The notes under the pieces are model-generated. The model saw only the letters and a program-made list of their open reading frames with translations, was not told where the DNA came from and searched no databases. From Montifringilla adamsi (taxonomy: Eukaryota; Chordata; Aves; Passeriformes; Passeridae), in contig JAGGNK010003335.1 in assembly GCA_017590115.1 (NCBI GenBank), positions 11,594,286 through 11,658,285 of the forward strand: a DNA stretch of 64,000 nt, written 5' to 3'. Both the position numbers and the translations under genes were made by a program. Positions 48,822-62,200 of this stretch are shown here, piece after piece. Position 1 is the first letter of the stretch. The number at the start of each line of letters is the position of its first letter.

Positions 48822-50497
48822 CTGTCAATATAAAAACAGAAGCATTCTGCTGAGTTCAATAAACTCCTTGTGGGGAAAACAAATATTCTCTTCTATTAGG
48901 TGCACCGTGTTTTGTAGTGGGTTTTTTTTTCTTTTTTTCCTCCCACCAGGTTAGCCTTAATTGTAACAACTCTCAGCAACCACTGAATGGTGTTAAATCA
49001 CTGGTTCATCCTATTCACACACACGCTTAATCAAGTCAAAAGGTGAGAATCATTGGTGCTGCAAAATAAAATACATCACTCAATTGTCTCTACCATCTGC
49101 ACTATAAACCACTCATGAGTTTATTGCAGAATACAATCCCGAGGTCATTTACTAGATTACTACAATCAATGTCATTCAGAGAATGTTATGAATCCCTTCA
49201 ATGTGTTTATTTTATTCTTAATTGCATGCTGCAGGAATTGTGACCTTACCCAGCAGGCCACATTCAGAAGATACCCAATCAGTGCTGTGCTACTGTACTG
49301 TAACCCTTTGGCTTCTCCACTTTGTGTCCTGGTACGAGGGGTCAGGGCAGGATCCACATGCATGGAGTGATGCCCAAGAGGAAAACACATGCAGTGTGTG
49401 AGAGAACAGCCCAGGACCATGCAGTGTTTCCTGGAAATATACCTTGCATGGACAGCAGACTTTAAAACAGTCTGAGATTCAGTTCTCCATTTTGGGCAAA
49501 TTTTTTTCTTCCATTTTCTTATTTGCTTCTTTTCATTTAATATTTCTTAGAGTATTTTCTACTGGTATTCAAGTAACAATATAATTTCTTGTGTTCTTAT
49601 ATTTTACAGCATCCTCATTATAATCCTGATAGAAAATCTAAAAACGCATTGCAGAATTAACCCAGCAGAATTTTTTTCCCTTATTATTTCATGGCATCTT
49701 TCAAAGCAGAGTCCCAAAAGCCCGATCAACATCGGTCAAGAACATCCTTTGAGTAAAACAATGTATTTTTGTAGTTCCCTAAGTACTGCTCTAATATTCT
49801 AACATGATGCTATTCACCAAGGCATATTTCTGCAAGCAGCTTACAAAAATAGCACCAGTTCTAAGCATTTTGCAGTTTTCTACAAAGTTCAACTTTTAAA
49901 CTTAAAATATTTTACACAATAGCCATATTTTATACCAAAAAGAAACAGTAATGCTCAATTTTCATATACTGTAGACTCTGATCAGAAAATAGAGATATAA
50001 TTGCGTTCATTTTGCTGTCACCATAACCTCTTCAAAAATCCTTGAACAACTCTTCAAATGACAAGCTTTTAGATGCATATTAGCATTTTTTTCAATTTTA
50101 AATTCTCTATAATATAACATAAAATAGTTGTCATACTGCAGTAACTACTTATGACATATATAATGTCCTAAATTCAAAAATGAGATGGAGGATTTTTGTT
50201 CTCCCAGTAAACATTTAGGTTTGCCTTCTGCTGCACACACCCCTGTCTCAGAACACACATTTAAATTATTTTCCACATATGAAGTGAGATGTAATACATA
50301 ATTGATGGATTTTTAAATCACTACACATGAAACAGATTCTGAGGAGTTAAGTTGCTACAGCCTTTTTCTGTTGGTGGGTTTTGTTTGTTTCATTTGTTTG
50401 CTTGATTTTTAAGATTGAGGTTGGTTTTGTGCTGCAATTGTTGGATTGAGGGGTGGTTTTTTCTTGTTTTTTGACCACAGCAGTGAGCAGTATAATC

Positions 50498-50521
50498 ACA
50501 GACAGACAGACAGACAGACAC
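50498..50521. repeat. CAGA/GACA tetranucleotide repeat in EBF1 intron
   Basis: About six tandem ACAG units in the intron upstream of the first helix exon. A shorter related run (agcagacagacagagc) lies near 52071-52086. Confidence 0.85.
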
Positions 50522-51399
50522 AAACAGCATCCAGGTACAAGCAATCCTCATTCCTCACAACACTGAGGTGCCCTTTTTGCCTCATACTGAGGATACAAAC
50601 TAGAGAAGAACAGAGACATTACTGAAAAAATGTTCTCTTTTTCAGTCCATGATTTTAGATAGAAAATTACTGCACAGGTGTTTGACTTTGCAAATCAGGA
50701 TTTATTTCACTTCAGTAGAAATTGTTTGCAGTACATATTTCACTGATGGAAAATTAGAATGTGATACAGAGGCCGCAAACTGCTTTGGTATATTGTTAGC
50801 CTAAGCTGTCATTATGCCAAATTACTAAAAAAAAAGAAAGTTTAAATAGTCATTTCTGCTCTACCTGACTAATCATAGTTATTTATATAATGCTGAGCTA
50901 AAAACCTTAGAGTGCATCTAAAAGGAGATTGAAAACTGTGTTAAAAAATGAGGTAATTACATAGAATCTTACAGCTGCTCTCCCTCATATCAAATATATT
51001 TCAGTTCTTAAACACTGGAAGTTCTTTGATGCCGTATCATACTGCATGTAAATAAAACTAATTGTCGTGATGGTTTATTGAAACATTCTTGACAAGTAGC
51101 ATTCAATTTTCTTAGCTAGTCGATGATTATATTTTTTTCCCAACATTTTCAGGGTCTGTAAACTTGAGTTTCATACTTTCTCTAACAATATTTTCACACA
51201 AGAAAAGCATTTCTTGTTTATGACATTTTCAGATCACACAAAGTAGATGTTACAGAAAAACCCTCCTGTGCAAAATAGTGGTATCTTCTCTTCCAGAGCT
51301 GATGGTACTTTTTATAGACATAAACCAGCTTTAAAAACACACAACAAAATGCTGCTAAAGATAGGCTCAAGATATTAACTTCTTGTTTTCTGAATGCAT

Positions 51400-51640
51400 C
51401 TTAAACCTTTTGCAGCTCTGCCTAAATTGCAATAGAAGCCGCTCCACATACAAAGGAGCCCCCGAAGTCCTCTATGAGTTAGAGCAGCAGACCTTGCAAG
51501 GTGCTTGGATTGCGGTGACCAGAAAATTGTTCTCACCTCCGTGTCATTACGCTCACAGTGAAGCAGCCCCCGAGCATGTTTGTGTTCGGGATCTAATATA
51601 TTGCCTTTCAATCAGAGCTGAGAGCCACTGAACACATAGA
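51400..51640. promoter_or_regulatory. Putative conserved non-coding element in EBF1 intron
   Basis: A 240-nt block of balanced base composition with retained CpGs (GCCGC, CCCCCGAAG, CCGTGTC, TTCGGGATC) inside an AT-rich intron. No splice-bounded ORF fits a COE exon. CCCGAgcatgtttgtgTTCGGG forms a short imperfect inverted repeat near 51571-51592. The call as an enhancer-like conserved element rests on texture only. Confidence 0.3.
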
Positions 51641-54600
51641 CAGAACATGACGAGCAGGTCAGGAAAGCAATAAAGATTTTACAGAGCTGTCCAAGGTGCT
51701 AAATTTACTCAATAATGGGTTTGGCACCATAGTGTTAACCTCTCATTTACTACCAGTTTGAGAGACTAAATTGAAGTAGCTGACTTCATTTACCTTGAAA
51801 TGTATATTTTATGACATTATGTAAGTAGATTGAAAGGGCACTGCAGTTTTAACAATTTAAAGGCTAGAGCATGTTTAAGATGAAGCTTGAATATTTATCA
51901 TATATTGCACTTAAACTATATTGTATATTAAAATGCATTGATTAAATTTGTAAAAGGTATTATAAAAAAGGACAGCTAGTATAAGAGATCTATGTCTTTT
52001 AAAATCCAATTGATACTGCACGTTACCACTGAGATGGTAACAGATAAACAGATAGAAGGGTGGACAGAGCAGCAGACAGACAGAGCAAAAAGTGAGTGAA
52101 ATTCACATTCTATGAAAAGAAATCTCTGCATATGTTCAAGGTCTGTTATTCCGGATATTCTTTTGCTCACAGAAATTTTTCTTTGCCTTCATCTCCAAAG
52201 CCTAGATTTTCATAGCAGTAAGTGGGCATCATGTAAGGTCCTTCCAATTGAATATGCAAGTGGAAATATTTCCTGAGAGAGACAGAGTTTGACTAAAGCT
52301 AATATCTAATTTATGGGGGCATTTGTCAAGGAAGATCCACTTTTCTATTACTGCTAAAAGTCTGACAGCTTTTGCTTTAGAATCAAGGACTTAACAGCAT
52401 TTAGCTAGACCTAAGTGAGAGTCTTCTTTTATTGCATTTTGTTTCAAATGAGAATAATTTTATTTCTCTAAAAATCACAAAGAAGCAAATATTGAGTAAG
52501 GGAAAGATTATTTTAGTAATTAAATATGATACGTAAGAACTCTGCACTCCATGAATCTGTACAGCAAAAATTCATAGTCCATTTTTAGTCCAAACTGAAG
52601 CTGATTTTCTACTGAGGGAATTTTACTTTTTAATTTTTGAAACAGGCTCACAAATAATTATTTTGATCAAATCTTCCTGCTGAAGATGCTAAGAGGTGTC
52701 TACATACCCAAAAGAGGGGCTGAGCTGTAAATTCTACTGCAGCTTTGCATATCCCCAAACTACTGTAGAAAAAAATACTATAAATCATACTGGAGTAATT
52801 GTGCTTTTGAAGGACAAAGACTGAAATTCAAACTGAATCCACTTCTGACTGAATGTACCTCGAACACTCCTGCACCTCTGCATATTTCGTTGGAGGTCTG
52901 CATTTCCTTCAGAAGGATTTCATTAAGAACATGAAACTTGCATTTCAAGTTTTATCAATATGAAAACACTTTGTGTCAAGACTTATCATGACAAACACAT
53001 TTTTTGTTAGTTTTAAAAGAGACAGGGTATTTTTTCTTGTAACCTCTGCTTACTTTTTATTCAGAAACTCTTGAAAAAAAATCCACTGCGTCCCAAAAGG
53101 GCTGTGAGTCTGGTGAGATAAAGGCTATCTAGAGTTACACTGAGTTGTTCAGCTTAAGTAACTAAATTAGATAATGTTCAAGGTACTCATTAAACCAAAA
53201 TGAATTTTGTCAAGAAGAAGCTGACCACAATATATAACACTCACCAGCCACATATTGTATTATTGAGACCACCAAAGGATTTATGAACTCGTTGAGGGCG
53301 TGGGGGGGAAGCTGTTCCAGCATCCTCTGAGGCATTTATCTTTTGTGTTGTCTGGATATCATATCACCTTCTAATGCTCTTTAGCATTGTAATACAAGAG
53401 AGAGCTCATTCATCTTCTGAGAGGGTACTTAGGGATGATGATGTCATTCATACTTCCTTGACTCTTATGTCTGACCTCCTGCCTCTGCCTTCTAACTTCC
53501 TACTCTCATGGCTACTTGCAAGAAAAAAACTCTGCAGACTCAAAGTGCTCAGCATCAGACTCCAGTTCACTTTTTCACCTTGGAAAGGTCACATTCTGAA
53601 ATTTCTAGTCAAAATCACAGTCATTTGTGCTCAGACTTTCCCTTTGGTTTTCAGCTGGTGAAACAATAAATGTGATAGTTAAGGACATGGGTTAGAAGTA
53701 AGTTTTAAACTTACACTTGAAGTTTGTGTCTTTTAAAAGATAAAATTGTGAACAACTCTTTCAAATTTAAAGGCAAAACCAAGAGAGATGTTTACAAGAA
53801 TGCCAAAGATCTAAAATGCCAGACATTGAGCTTGATACACAAGAGCTTCAGCCTGTCCAGAACTTCCCATCTCTCCCCATCAACAGTGAGCACTGCATTA
53901 TTGTATCATTTTCAGCAATTATAGCTTTATAAAGACTCATAAAAGCCATTCAAAATGTAAAGTTCCTCCATTTACTGTAAGACTGAGGGAACTGTGCCAG
54001 CCTAATGGGAAGTATAAAATAACAGGGCCATTTCTCTAAAAAGATATTTGTACTCAGACCAAGCTGAAAACTTTTCCAACAAACAAACAACTGAATGGTT
54101 TCCATATATTATGACTGAATCATACCAAAGAAGTAAACACCATATGGATACCACAAAGACAAGAAGGCACAATGGGAGTGAAAGACGACGTATCTCACTT
54201 GAGGTGCAAAAAAAATACTTTAGCTTACCATTGCCTACAGGATGGAAGTGCACTGAATTCCTGCCACTGATTTCAATGGCAGCTTCCCAGAAAACATGTC
54301 TACAGTGGGAACTAGAACCTTGGTCTTTCCAAGCCACTGTAGTCTCATCAGCCTCCACCCAAACTGAAAATCACAGTCTAAATGTACAGCACTAAAAACA
54401 GTCATGCATAACCTTACCACCTGCTCCACAATGAGCCAAGCTTATAAATAAAATATAGGAAGCCTCTATGAGGCAGCAGAAAGAACAAATGCTGAAGTGC
54501 AAATGGGAGCAGGCATTTAGCCATAAACATTGAGAATCGATGATTAAAAATCCTCTTAACCACAAAGGTGATAAATGCATATGGGGGAAAGACACCCTGT

Positions 54601-57600
54601 CCAAACAGTCTTCTTTGCAAATACTGCTGACAAAAGAAGGAATAAAATTATGATGATCACCTGGAAGTCTGTCCTTGCAAGTTTCCCATCTTACACCTAT
54701 TAACCTCCTGGAAATATGGTGTAGTTAAACACTAAAAAAAAAAATCAGCCTCCTTTTTTAGTCCACACCAGTCATGCTGGTGGCCCCATTTCCATAAATG
54801 ATGGGCACATAACAACAACAGAATTAGTAGCTAAAACAGATGTGTTCTTCATTGAGATAAAGGGTGGCATGGAATAAACCACCATTAATATGGTTGGTTT
54901 GGAATAACTCTTTGAATAAACTGCCATTTGAGAGTTTGGATGCTCCCACCATATTATCATCAACTGAAGCATCTGGCAAGTAATTTGGAGGGTTTTGTTG
55001 CTAAAAGCTCAAGACTTGTCTGCTAATGTTGGGTCTCTAAATAAAGGGAGAAGAGATATTCAGAATTAAAATCACTCTGCTAGGACTTAAATCAACTCCT
55101 TTAGGGACTTTAGGGACAACAGTGATGTCATGACTCACATCCAAGCCCCTCTGATAGCTGGAGAACTTTGCTTCTCCTAAGTTCCTAGCATGTCTTGCCC
55201 CCAACTATTTTATACACATATATTTTTAGGAAATTGTCAACATTCCCTTATGGAAGAAGGTTTTGAAAGATTTGAAGGGTCTGAACTTAGGTAAAATTTT
55301 AAAAAACTTGGAAAAATTAACAGAGACACTGAATTCTGACACTGTAATTTGAATATACTGCACAGGCTGTTTTAGAAGCTTTATTCTATGGATCATATTA
55401 TTGTGTCCATTAGAAAAATTCCCTGGAATATTGGGGATTAAAAAAAAAAATTACCTGTGGCTTGTGATTTTGTCTATGGCACAATGCAGATAACAAATTA
55501 TGTATTTGTAGGAGTGAAAAACTTTCCTTGGCAAATGGACAGGCTGATATCTATTTATGTTATTTGTATACACAAAGACTTTCCAAACACAGGTCAAGTC
55601 CCAACACCTTTAAATTGATCTCACATTAGGTCAAACTAGACTGTATTGGGTGGCTTAATTCACTTGGCTGCATTTAAATCTATAGAGAAATATGCTTGGT
55701 AATGCATGGCCCAAATCCTGCTGAGGTAAATCAGAGGAGCTGTGTAGCAATTAAAGTGTTAATTGTAGATATGTGTTTTGTCCATTTTGTTTTCAGTTTG
55801 TCTTATGCATTTACCCATGTAAATGTCTAAATATGCCAAATTAGCTCTTTTCTATTAAAAAAAAACCTCATGTGTTCAATCACATTACATTAAAGAGCCA
55901 CCTATGCTTTCTGTTAACAAAACCCAACAAACTGAACCAAACCAAACAAAAAAACCCAGCCTATCATTAAGATCTGTGAAACTGTCACTTTCCTAGATTG
56001 GATGCTTGAGGTGGGAAGTGTGAGCAGCTAGAAATCGAGAGTTCAGCTTACTTTTAATAGCAGGAGGAAACTGAAAAATAAGACACATTGAAATTCTGAC
56101 CTTCAATAATATTCCACTCTGTTCTGTGGAGTGTGGATGCATAAAAATGTTGAAATAGAGACTGGAATAATGTTGGTGGGTTTTAGTATTACAGTTCAAA
56201 CACTGCTCAGTCATAACCCCTAAAAATGACTGCTTTCACTTCCATTTTATCATCAGCATAATTAAAAGAAGTCTCTTGAAAGGGGCATTCTCATTACAGC
56301 CAAGGACCACTTCAGACCCCACTGAAATGAAAAGAAAGACCATAGACTAGGTGCAGATACAAGTGGTAATTTCTAGGGAAGCATAAAATACCAAATGTAA
56401 CAACCATATTTTATGTGTTCGAAAGACTCACAGTATTTTATTGTACAAAGAGACTTAGGCTCACAAAGACAACTTCAACAAAGTGGCTCCTATCAGATAT
56501 TCTAAAACAACTTCAAATTCCTTATCAGAAACAAAAGTTATTTTGTTTCTTGTATTATTATTTTTAATTTACAGTCCTATAATTCAGCTGAAATTATCCA
56601 AAGCAAGTATGAATGTTGAATTACGAATTTAAGAGATTTATCCAACATGTCACAGAGGTAACACTCTATTTCTGTGTACAGCTCCAGAAAGTAAAAGCAG
56701 GCACAGCATTTTACATGATCTAGGACTCCTTTTTCAGTGTTGAGGGAAAAGTATAACCACTGTCACTACGCCAATATATTTTATAGAATTGCTTCAAAAT
56801 ACTGACTTTTCAAAATACATCGATATTTCAGTAGCTTTTTTGATCAAAAAAACCCCTCAGCACTCATGTTAGTTTACAGGAGAATAATGAAAGAAAATCC
56901 AGATTATCAAATTATGAGTATTATTTATTTCTTGTTTGTTAAAAATACTTTTAAACACATTTCATTTGTCTGAAGCTCACATTTAGAAAAATTGGGCACC
57001 TCTGTTCTGTCAAATGTTTGGACTCCAAGATGTTATGAGCAGATGAAATTATGAATCCAGCATTATTAGTGGAGACACTTAGGTCATCCTAAAGAACAAA
57101 ATCAACTTCACAGTTTCTGTATCTTGGACTAATATAGCAACAAAATATAGTAACAAAAAATGTGTTAAATCTATGTGGCTCTGCTTTTAAAATGCTTCTG
57201 GGTCTTGTTTTTATTCTCCTCTCAGCAAATATATAATTTGTTATCTGTAGTCACAAATGTATTCCAAAATATTCTTTAAAATAAATCCAAACTGCATTTC
57301 CATGTCTGTACAAGTAAGTTGAGATTGTGCTATTGTACTTAGAGGACATTCCAGTCCAGTTGAGTTATATCACCATAAGTTACATGATTGACTTTTACAG
57401 CAGAAAGAAAAGGTTGTATTCAAACAACTGTTATTGCCTCAATGGAAAAAAAAAAAATCAATGAATGTAAAATGAACAAGAGATTTTGTCCAAGTTGCAG
57501 TTAATACTACTGAAGAGCTATGGATATTAAAAGGTCAACAAATAAATTAGTCCAAGTGTTATGAAATGAATGATTTGGCTTATAATTGTATTGAGTGCAA

Positions 57601-57694
57601 ATTGTTCACTGCCTATTAGACCAGGTAATTTTTAACCATGGTGCCTCAATTACTGTTCCATGAGCAATAATACAGTTGTAAGAGCCACCGCTTC

Positions 57695-57760
57695 GATCGG
57701 GTGACCTGGGAGACACTCCAGGACAGCTGCCTCTGCTATGATGGATCACCCAGCCTGATC
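57695..57760. other. Nested inverted repeat (potential structured element) in EBF1 upstream intron
   Basis: GATC at 57695-57698 and GGGTGACC at 57699-57706 can pair with GGaTCACCC (57743-57751) and GATC (57757-57760). Inside, CCTGgGAG (57705-57712) pairs with CTCCAGG (57716-57722) across an ACA loop; this inner hairpin shares two bases with the outer stem. The block is GC-rich in AT-rich intron. It has no coding similarity to COE exons that I can recognise. It could be a folded RNA element in the pre-mRNA or a conserved enhancer. Confidence 0.4.
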
Positions 57761-59099
57761 TCCAAATGGTGCCAAACCTTCCCTTCCTGGGAGGGGATCT
57801 CATAAAAGAAACATTACTGCTTGATTCATTTTACCAAAATGCTTGAGTTTTCTAGCGTCAGCAGCTGGGCAGAGATTGTGAAGCTCTGTATTTCTTAGAA
57901 GAATTACGACAAGAGGCATCCTATTGCTTCCAGCACTCTCTGCTAAATGGCATCATGATGGTTTGGAGATGCTTTTTCTGCCACTCAGTTGGGCTGTGCT
58001 GTGAGAAATACACAGCAATCATATTTTACATCACCATGTAAACCACCACATAACACCTAAAAGTAGGCCAGAAATGGAGACTCTAGGTGAGATTATAGAC
58101 ATTTACTTCACATTTCTGCAATGCCCCGCGTCCAGAGATCTCAAAGCATCACTTTAATGGGAGCAAATTAAACTTCACAACACACTTTCTAGGAAAACAC
58201 ACCCTCTTCTCCCCCATCTTCATCGGAGACAGCCTTGAAGTGTAGCTGTTTGGCTGAAATTACAGTAGGCTATGGCTAGAACCAAAGCAAGTTTTGCAGG
58301 GAGAGGTAATATCTTTTATTGGAGACACTGATACAGGCCAGAAAAGGTACAGTCAGCACACAGGAAGCAAGGATGGGCGCCCAAAAACCTGTTTTATTCC
58401 ACTTATATCAGTCAGTCTAAGATATAACCACTCCCTACAAATCTTGATAGCCTCAAAAAGGGAAAAGGAATCAATCTGATATTGCTTTCATGCTATGAAG
58501 GAGCACCCATGGCAGCAGCTGTGTTTCCCCATTGCTCCTTGGGGCATGGTGTTCCCTCTGAGCCAGGGCTCAAAATAAGGCAATAAAGAGCTCACCAGGC
58601 TCTCCAGAGGACTGGGCCTTAAAGGATTGCAACTAGGCTGTAACTACACAGATCTGCTCTCTGCCCATATACAAAATAAACTGAAGAGGTAAATGCAAAT
58701 CCTGAATTATCACATAATCTGCACAGGAGAAACCACAACAATAAAAGCCTAATTAGAATAGATTGTACCCCATACAACCAAATCCTATTTATATTGTCAC
58801 TCTACTATATGTTTGATAAATCACTGCATTCAAACAGTCTATTGGGAGGGTGGTTTTCCATTTCATCTCTCCATTGAGCAAAAAAAGTGCCACATGACTG
58901 GAGTCTGAATTTCCATTTCACCAGCATCCAGTTGAACTGAATATTATTTGGCACAATACAGTGTACAACTGAGCCACTAAATGGCTGATTTACTAAATTA
59001 TTATTAGATGAGCTCGTGCTGTTCCAAGTGAAAGTGCAGTCACTGTCTCTCTTCATGGTGTGTTCAAATTGTTCTGTGTTTAAATATTCAGCATGAGGC

Positions 59100-59290
59100 T
59101 AATGTGAACTGATGAACTGAGACTACAAACGTTCACTTTCGATGCAGACAGGGAGACAGAGATGCAACATATCATGTGGCCTGCGGAGGTGAAGATGATT
59201 TATGTTTAAGGATGCTGCTGCCTATTTCCATTAATATAAGGTATTCTTAATTAGCTTTGTGTTTGATCCAGGAGTTTGGAAATGTAGCTT
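59100..59290. promoter_or_regulatory. Putative conserved non-coding element in EBF1 intron
   Basis: A non-repetitive block with CpGs (aaacgttcactttcgatgc, tgcggagg) followed by homeodomain-like ATTAATATAAGG and TTAATTAGC cores. It carries no ORF and no repeat signature, and this texture is common in developmental-gene enhancers. Inference only. Confidence 0.28.
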
Positions 59291-62200
59291 GAAGCTAGAA
59301 AACGGCTCCAAAACTGAACATAGCTGTGTGGCTATGGAGGCATCAGAGTCCTGTGAAAGAGGTACTTGAGCCTGGATCTCTCAATAAAGTGCATGAGGTG
59401 CCTCCACACTTTCATTCTTTGCTCTCTTTAATATTTGAGCTGTAACTTAAAACTATCACCTGTAATTCCTACCTGAGCATCAGAAATCTTTGGTGTGTAA
59501 AGGACTGATCATGTTGTGTAATTTTATGACTTTCTGAGGTGAGCAGATGTGGGGGAAAAGGAAAAATAGATATTTTTAAGAAAGGTTAAAGAAAAAAAAA
59601 CCAATTTCTTTACTGCCACCTGCTGGAGTTGACAATAACCCTTTGTCCCACTGAGAGAACAAGCTCCTCACTCGGAGGACAGTTACGGGGAGCATTTAAA
59701 ATACTGTGATCCCAGACACTTACAGTAGATTAGAATTTTTTATTGGTGCTGTGTTGCCATAACAACATAAAGACAGCAGATGACTTAAGCTAAGCTTGCA
59801 AAGCAAAAGGCTGCTCATCTGGCAGTTAAAATGAATACAGTTCACTTCACAAGTTCCCCATATGGACCCTTAGTGTATGGTAATGAGGATACCATATGGT
59901 GGGAGAAAATGCACAGAGAACAATTGTGCTCCACTGGATGAGTGAAGTGAGCGGGAAGTTATGAGGAAACACAGGAGAGAGATTTGTGTGTGTGCTCTCT
60001 AACTCAAGGGTTTCTTTCAGAGGGGGGTTCTCTCTCTTCTTAATCTTCTTCTTAATATATACATGCATAGAAATGACAGAGAAACATATTGCACATTTTG
60101 CAACATCATTCATCATAAACTGTCAGCTGTGTTTGTAAATCAGCTTGGTAAGATCTTAGAAATGTGTAATTCTTAAAAGGTAAAAGTGCTAAGTTTTTAG
60201 ACAAAGTGCAGGAAAATTTAAGCACTTCTGACAAGTAGAAACATTAGTGGTAATCATTTTAAAAATGCTTGCATCTTCCTGCCTGCATGTTTAGCTGTAA
60301 ATAATGCCGCAATGAATAAAAGCTTTGAAAAAGGGGAGGGGAGGAAGAAATGGAAAAAAATATTTTTTATTTTCTTTCCAAAAGGATAAAAAGTAATAGA
60401 TGATCAGAACCATATGCATGCAAAATTCTGCTGTAAATGTACATATGCTATACAGTACGCTGTACTAACCAGATCCCAAACCTGGTAAGACAGCTTGCTA
60501 AAGGCTGCAAAGTCAATTTTGTACTACACATGCTTCATAAAAGATGAATATAAATGCATTAGTTAGACACGGTGAGCTAAATTAGAAGGTCAGGCAGGGC
60601 TGGAAGGGCTGAAATATCACACAACCAATGACTGTAATTACTCTTTTTTTAAGTCTATTAAGTGGTGTTGTTCTATCAAGGCTCAGGGGTATAGGACATG
60701 AAGTACAAGATAAAGTAATGTGTATTTATTACTCCCACGGGATCAATTTACTAGATATTTTCAGCTCCATGGAGCAAAATACACAAATGCAGCCTTTGTT
60801 ACTTTCTTCAAACTGTGTCTTTTTCCTCCAAAACCTTCTCAAAGGGACTGTGTTTACCTGTTTGGTGTCTCCCTGTCATCCTCAGTTAATTGTATTTAAA
60901 ACCAACAAGGACGAGGATGCAGGAACAGAGAAATGTAGGGATCCCTCCTACAGGATGCTCAAACAAGTGGTTGGAGTTGCTCAGATGGAATGTGCAGACT
61001 AGAAAATCCAATCCCAGGCATGATTTTTACCCCAAGGCAAAGCAGAGAGAGGGAGTGGAGAACGGCACAGAGCTCCTTGTCATCATGTTAGCCCTGATCT
61101 ATTAAAAGTTTTGTCATAGATTCTAAATTACACCATCTGCTCTAATCATTTGCTGAGTAAATGCTGACCCAGTTATAAAGAAAGCTCAGTGAAATGTGTG
61201 TGCACACTGCTGACCTTCAGAAAGGAAAGGGCTCCTTGCCAGCCCTGTGTGCTGGCTCTGCCCTTCAGCGAGCGGTGCCTCTGTCCCTCTGCTCTCTCCT
61301 TTCAGGCTCTGCATATTCCCAGACACCCCTCTGACATCCACCACCCCATAAGGATGACACATTCACAGCTACCTCGCCATCTCAGAAGCTTTGATGCTCT
61401 CTTGTTGAATATTTTCTACAGGATAAACAAAATATCAGACCCCCTAAACAAGCTCCTCAACTGAGCGCTCAAATTGTTAGGAAACTTCAAAACCCAGCTG
61501 TCGAGGGTTCAATACCAACCTTAACTCTGGTCTCACATTCCTGTAAATTTTACAATAGAATGTAGAGCCCTCTAAGCACATCCCATGACAGATGAACTCC
61601 AATTACTCCTCTTTACATGCCCCCCCTTCCTGCCCACACTTAGTATAAAAGTTTTCTAATGATTCTTTTGTTACTCTGGATGGGGAAAAAAAAAGCAAAA
61701 GTGTTTTCTTAGCTGAAAATTACTAACTTAGGTTAAAATACAGTATATGTTGAGGTAGTAGATGGCAGTCCTTTCTGGAATTTCCATTGGGTCTGTCTGA
61801 AGCAGCAAACCTGAGCTGCATTGTCTTCATTGCTATTTTAACCTCTGCTACCAAGCCTGGGCCAACCACCCACGTTTAGAGACAGCCTTTATTTGCAATA
61901 TAAACAATACCCATGTCACGATGGATAAAGGGCAGATCAGTTGGATTTCATATGGAAAAAGACAACTGCTTTTGCCAGCCTCTGATTCCTAATAACCACA
62001 TGTCTTTTATTAGTGTCCTAAATGAGGAGCTGGGCTGTGTCTTGGGGGGGATTAATGACTGACCAGAGAAAAGGAGCTGAAGGGAAGGAGGATTCTGGTT
62101 ACCTGTGCTCTCAGCTCAGCAGGGAGTCCCCTGTGCACTAGAGAGAGAAGCTCCACTTTCATCTACATGAAGAGAAACCAGAAGTAAAGGTCCCTTTCAG

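Noticed and set aside
57606..57803. Possible upstream EBF1 exon
   Set aside because: The minus-strand translation contains PGVSPRSPD, loosely like the PRHPGDPE motif expected upstream. The rest does not match the COE family and there is no proper donor phase.
61751..61761. let-7-like seed TGAGGTAGTAG
   Set aside because: Only 11 nt match and the following bases diverge (atggcag). No complementary arm is present to make a precursor hairpin.
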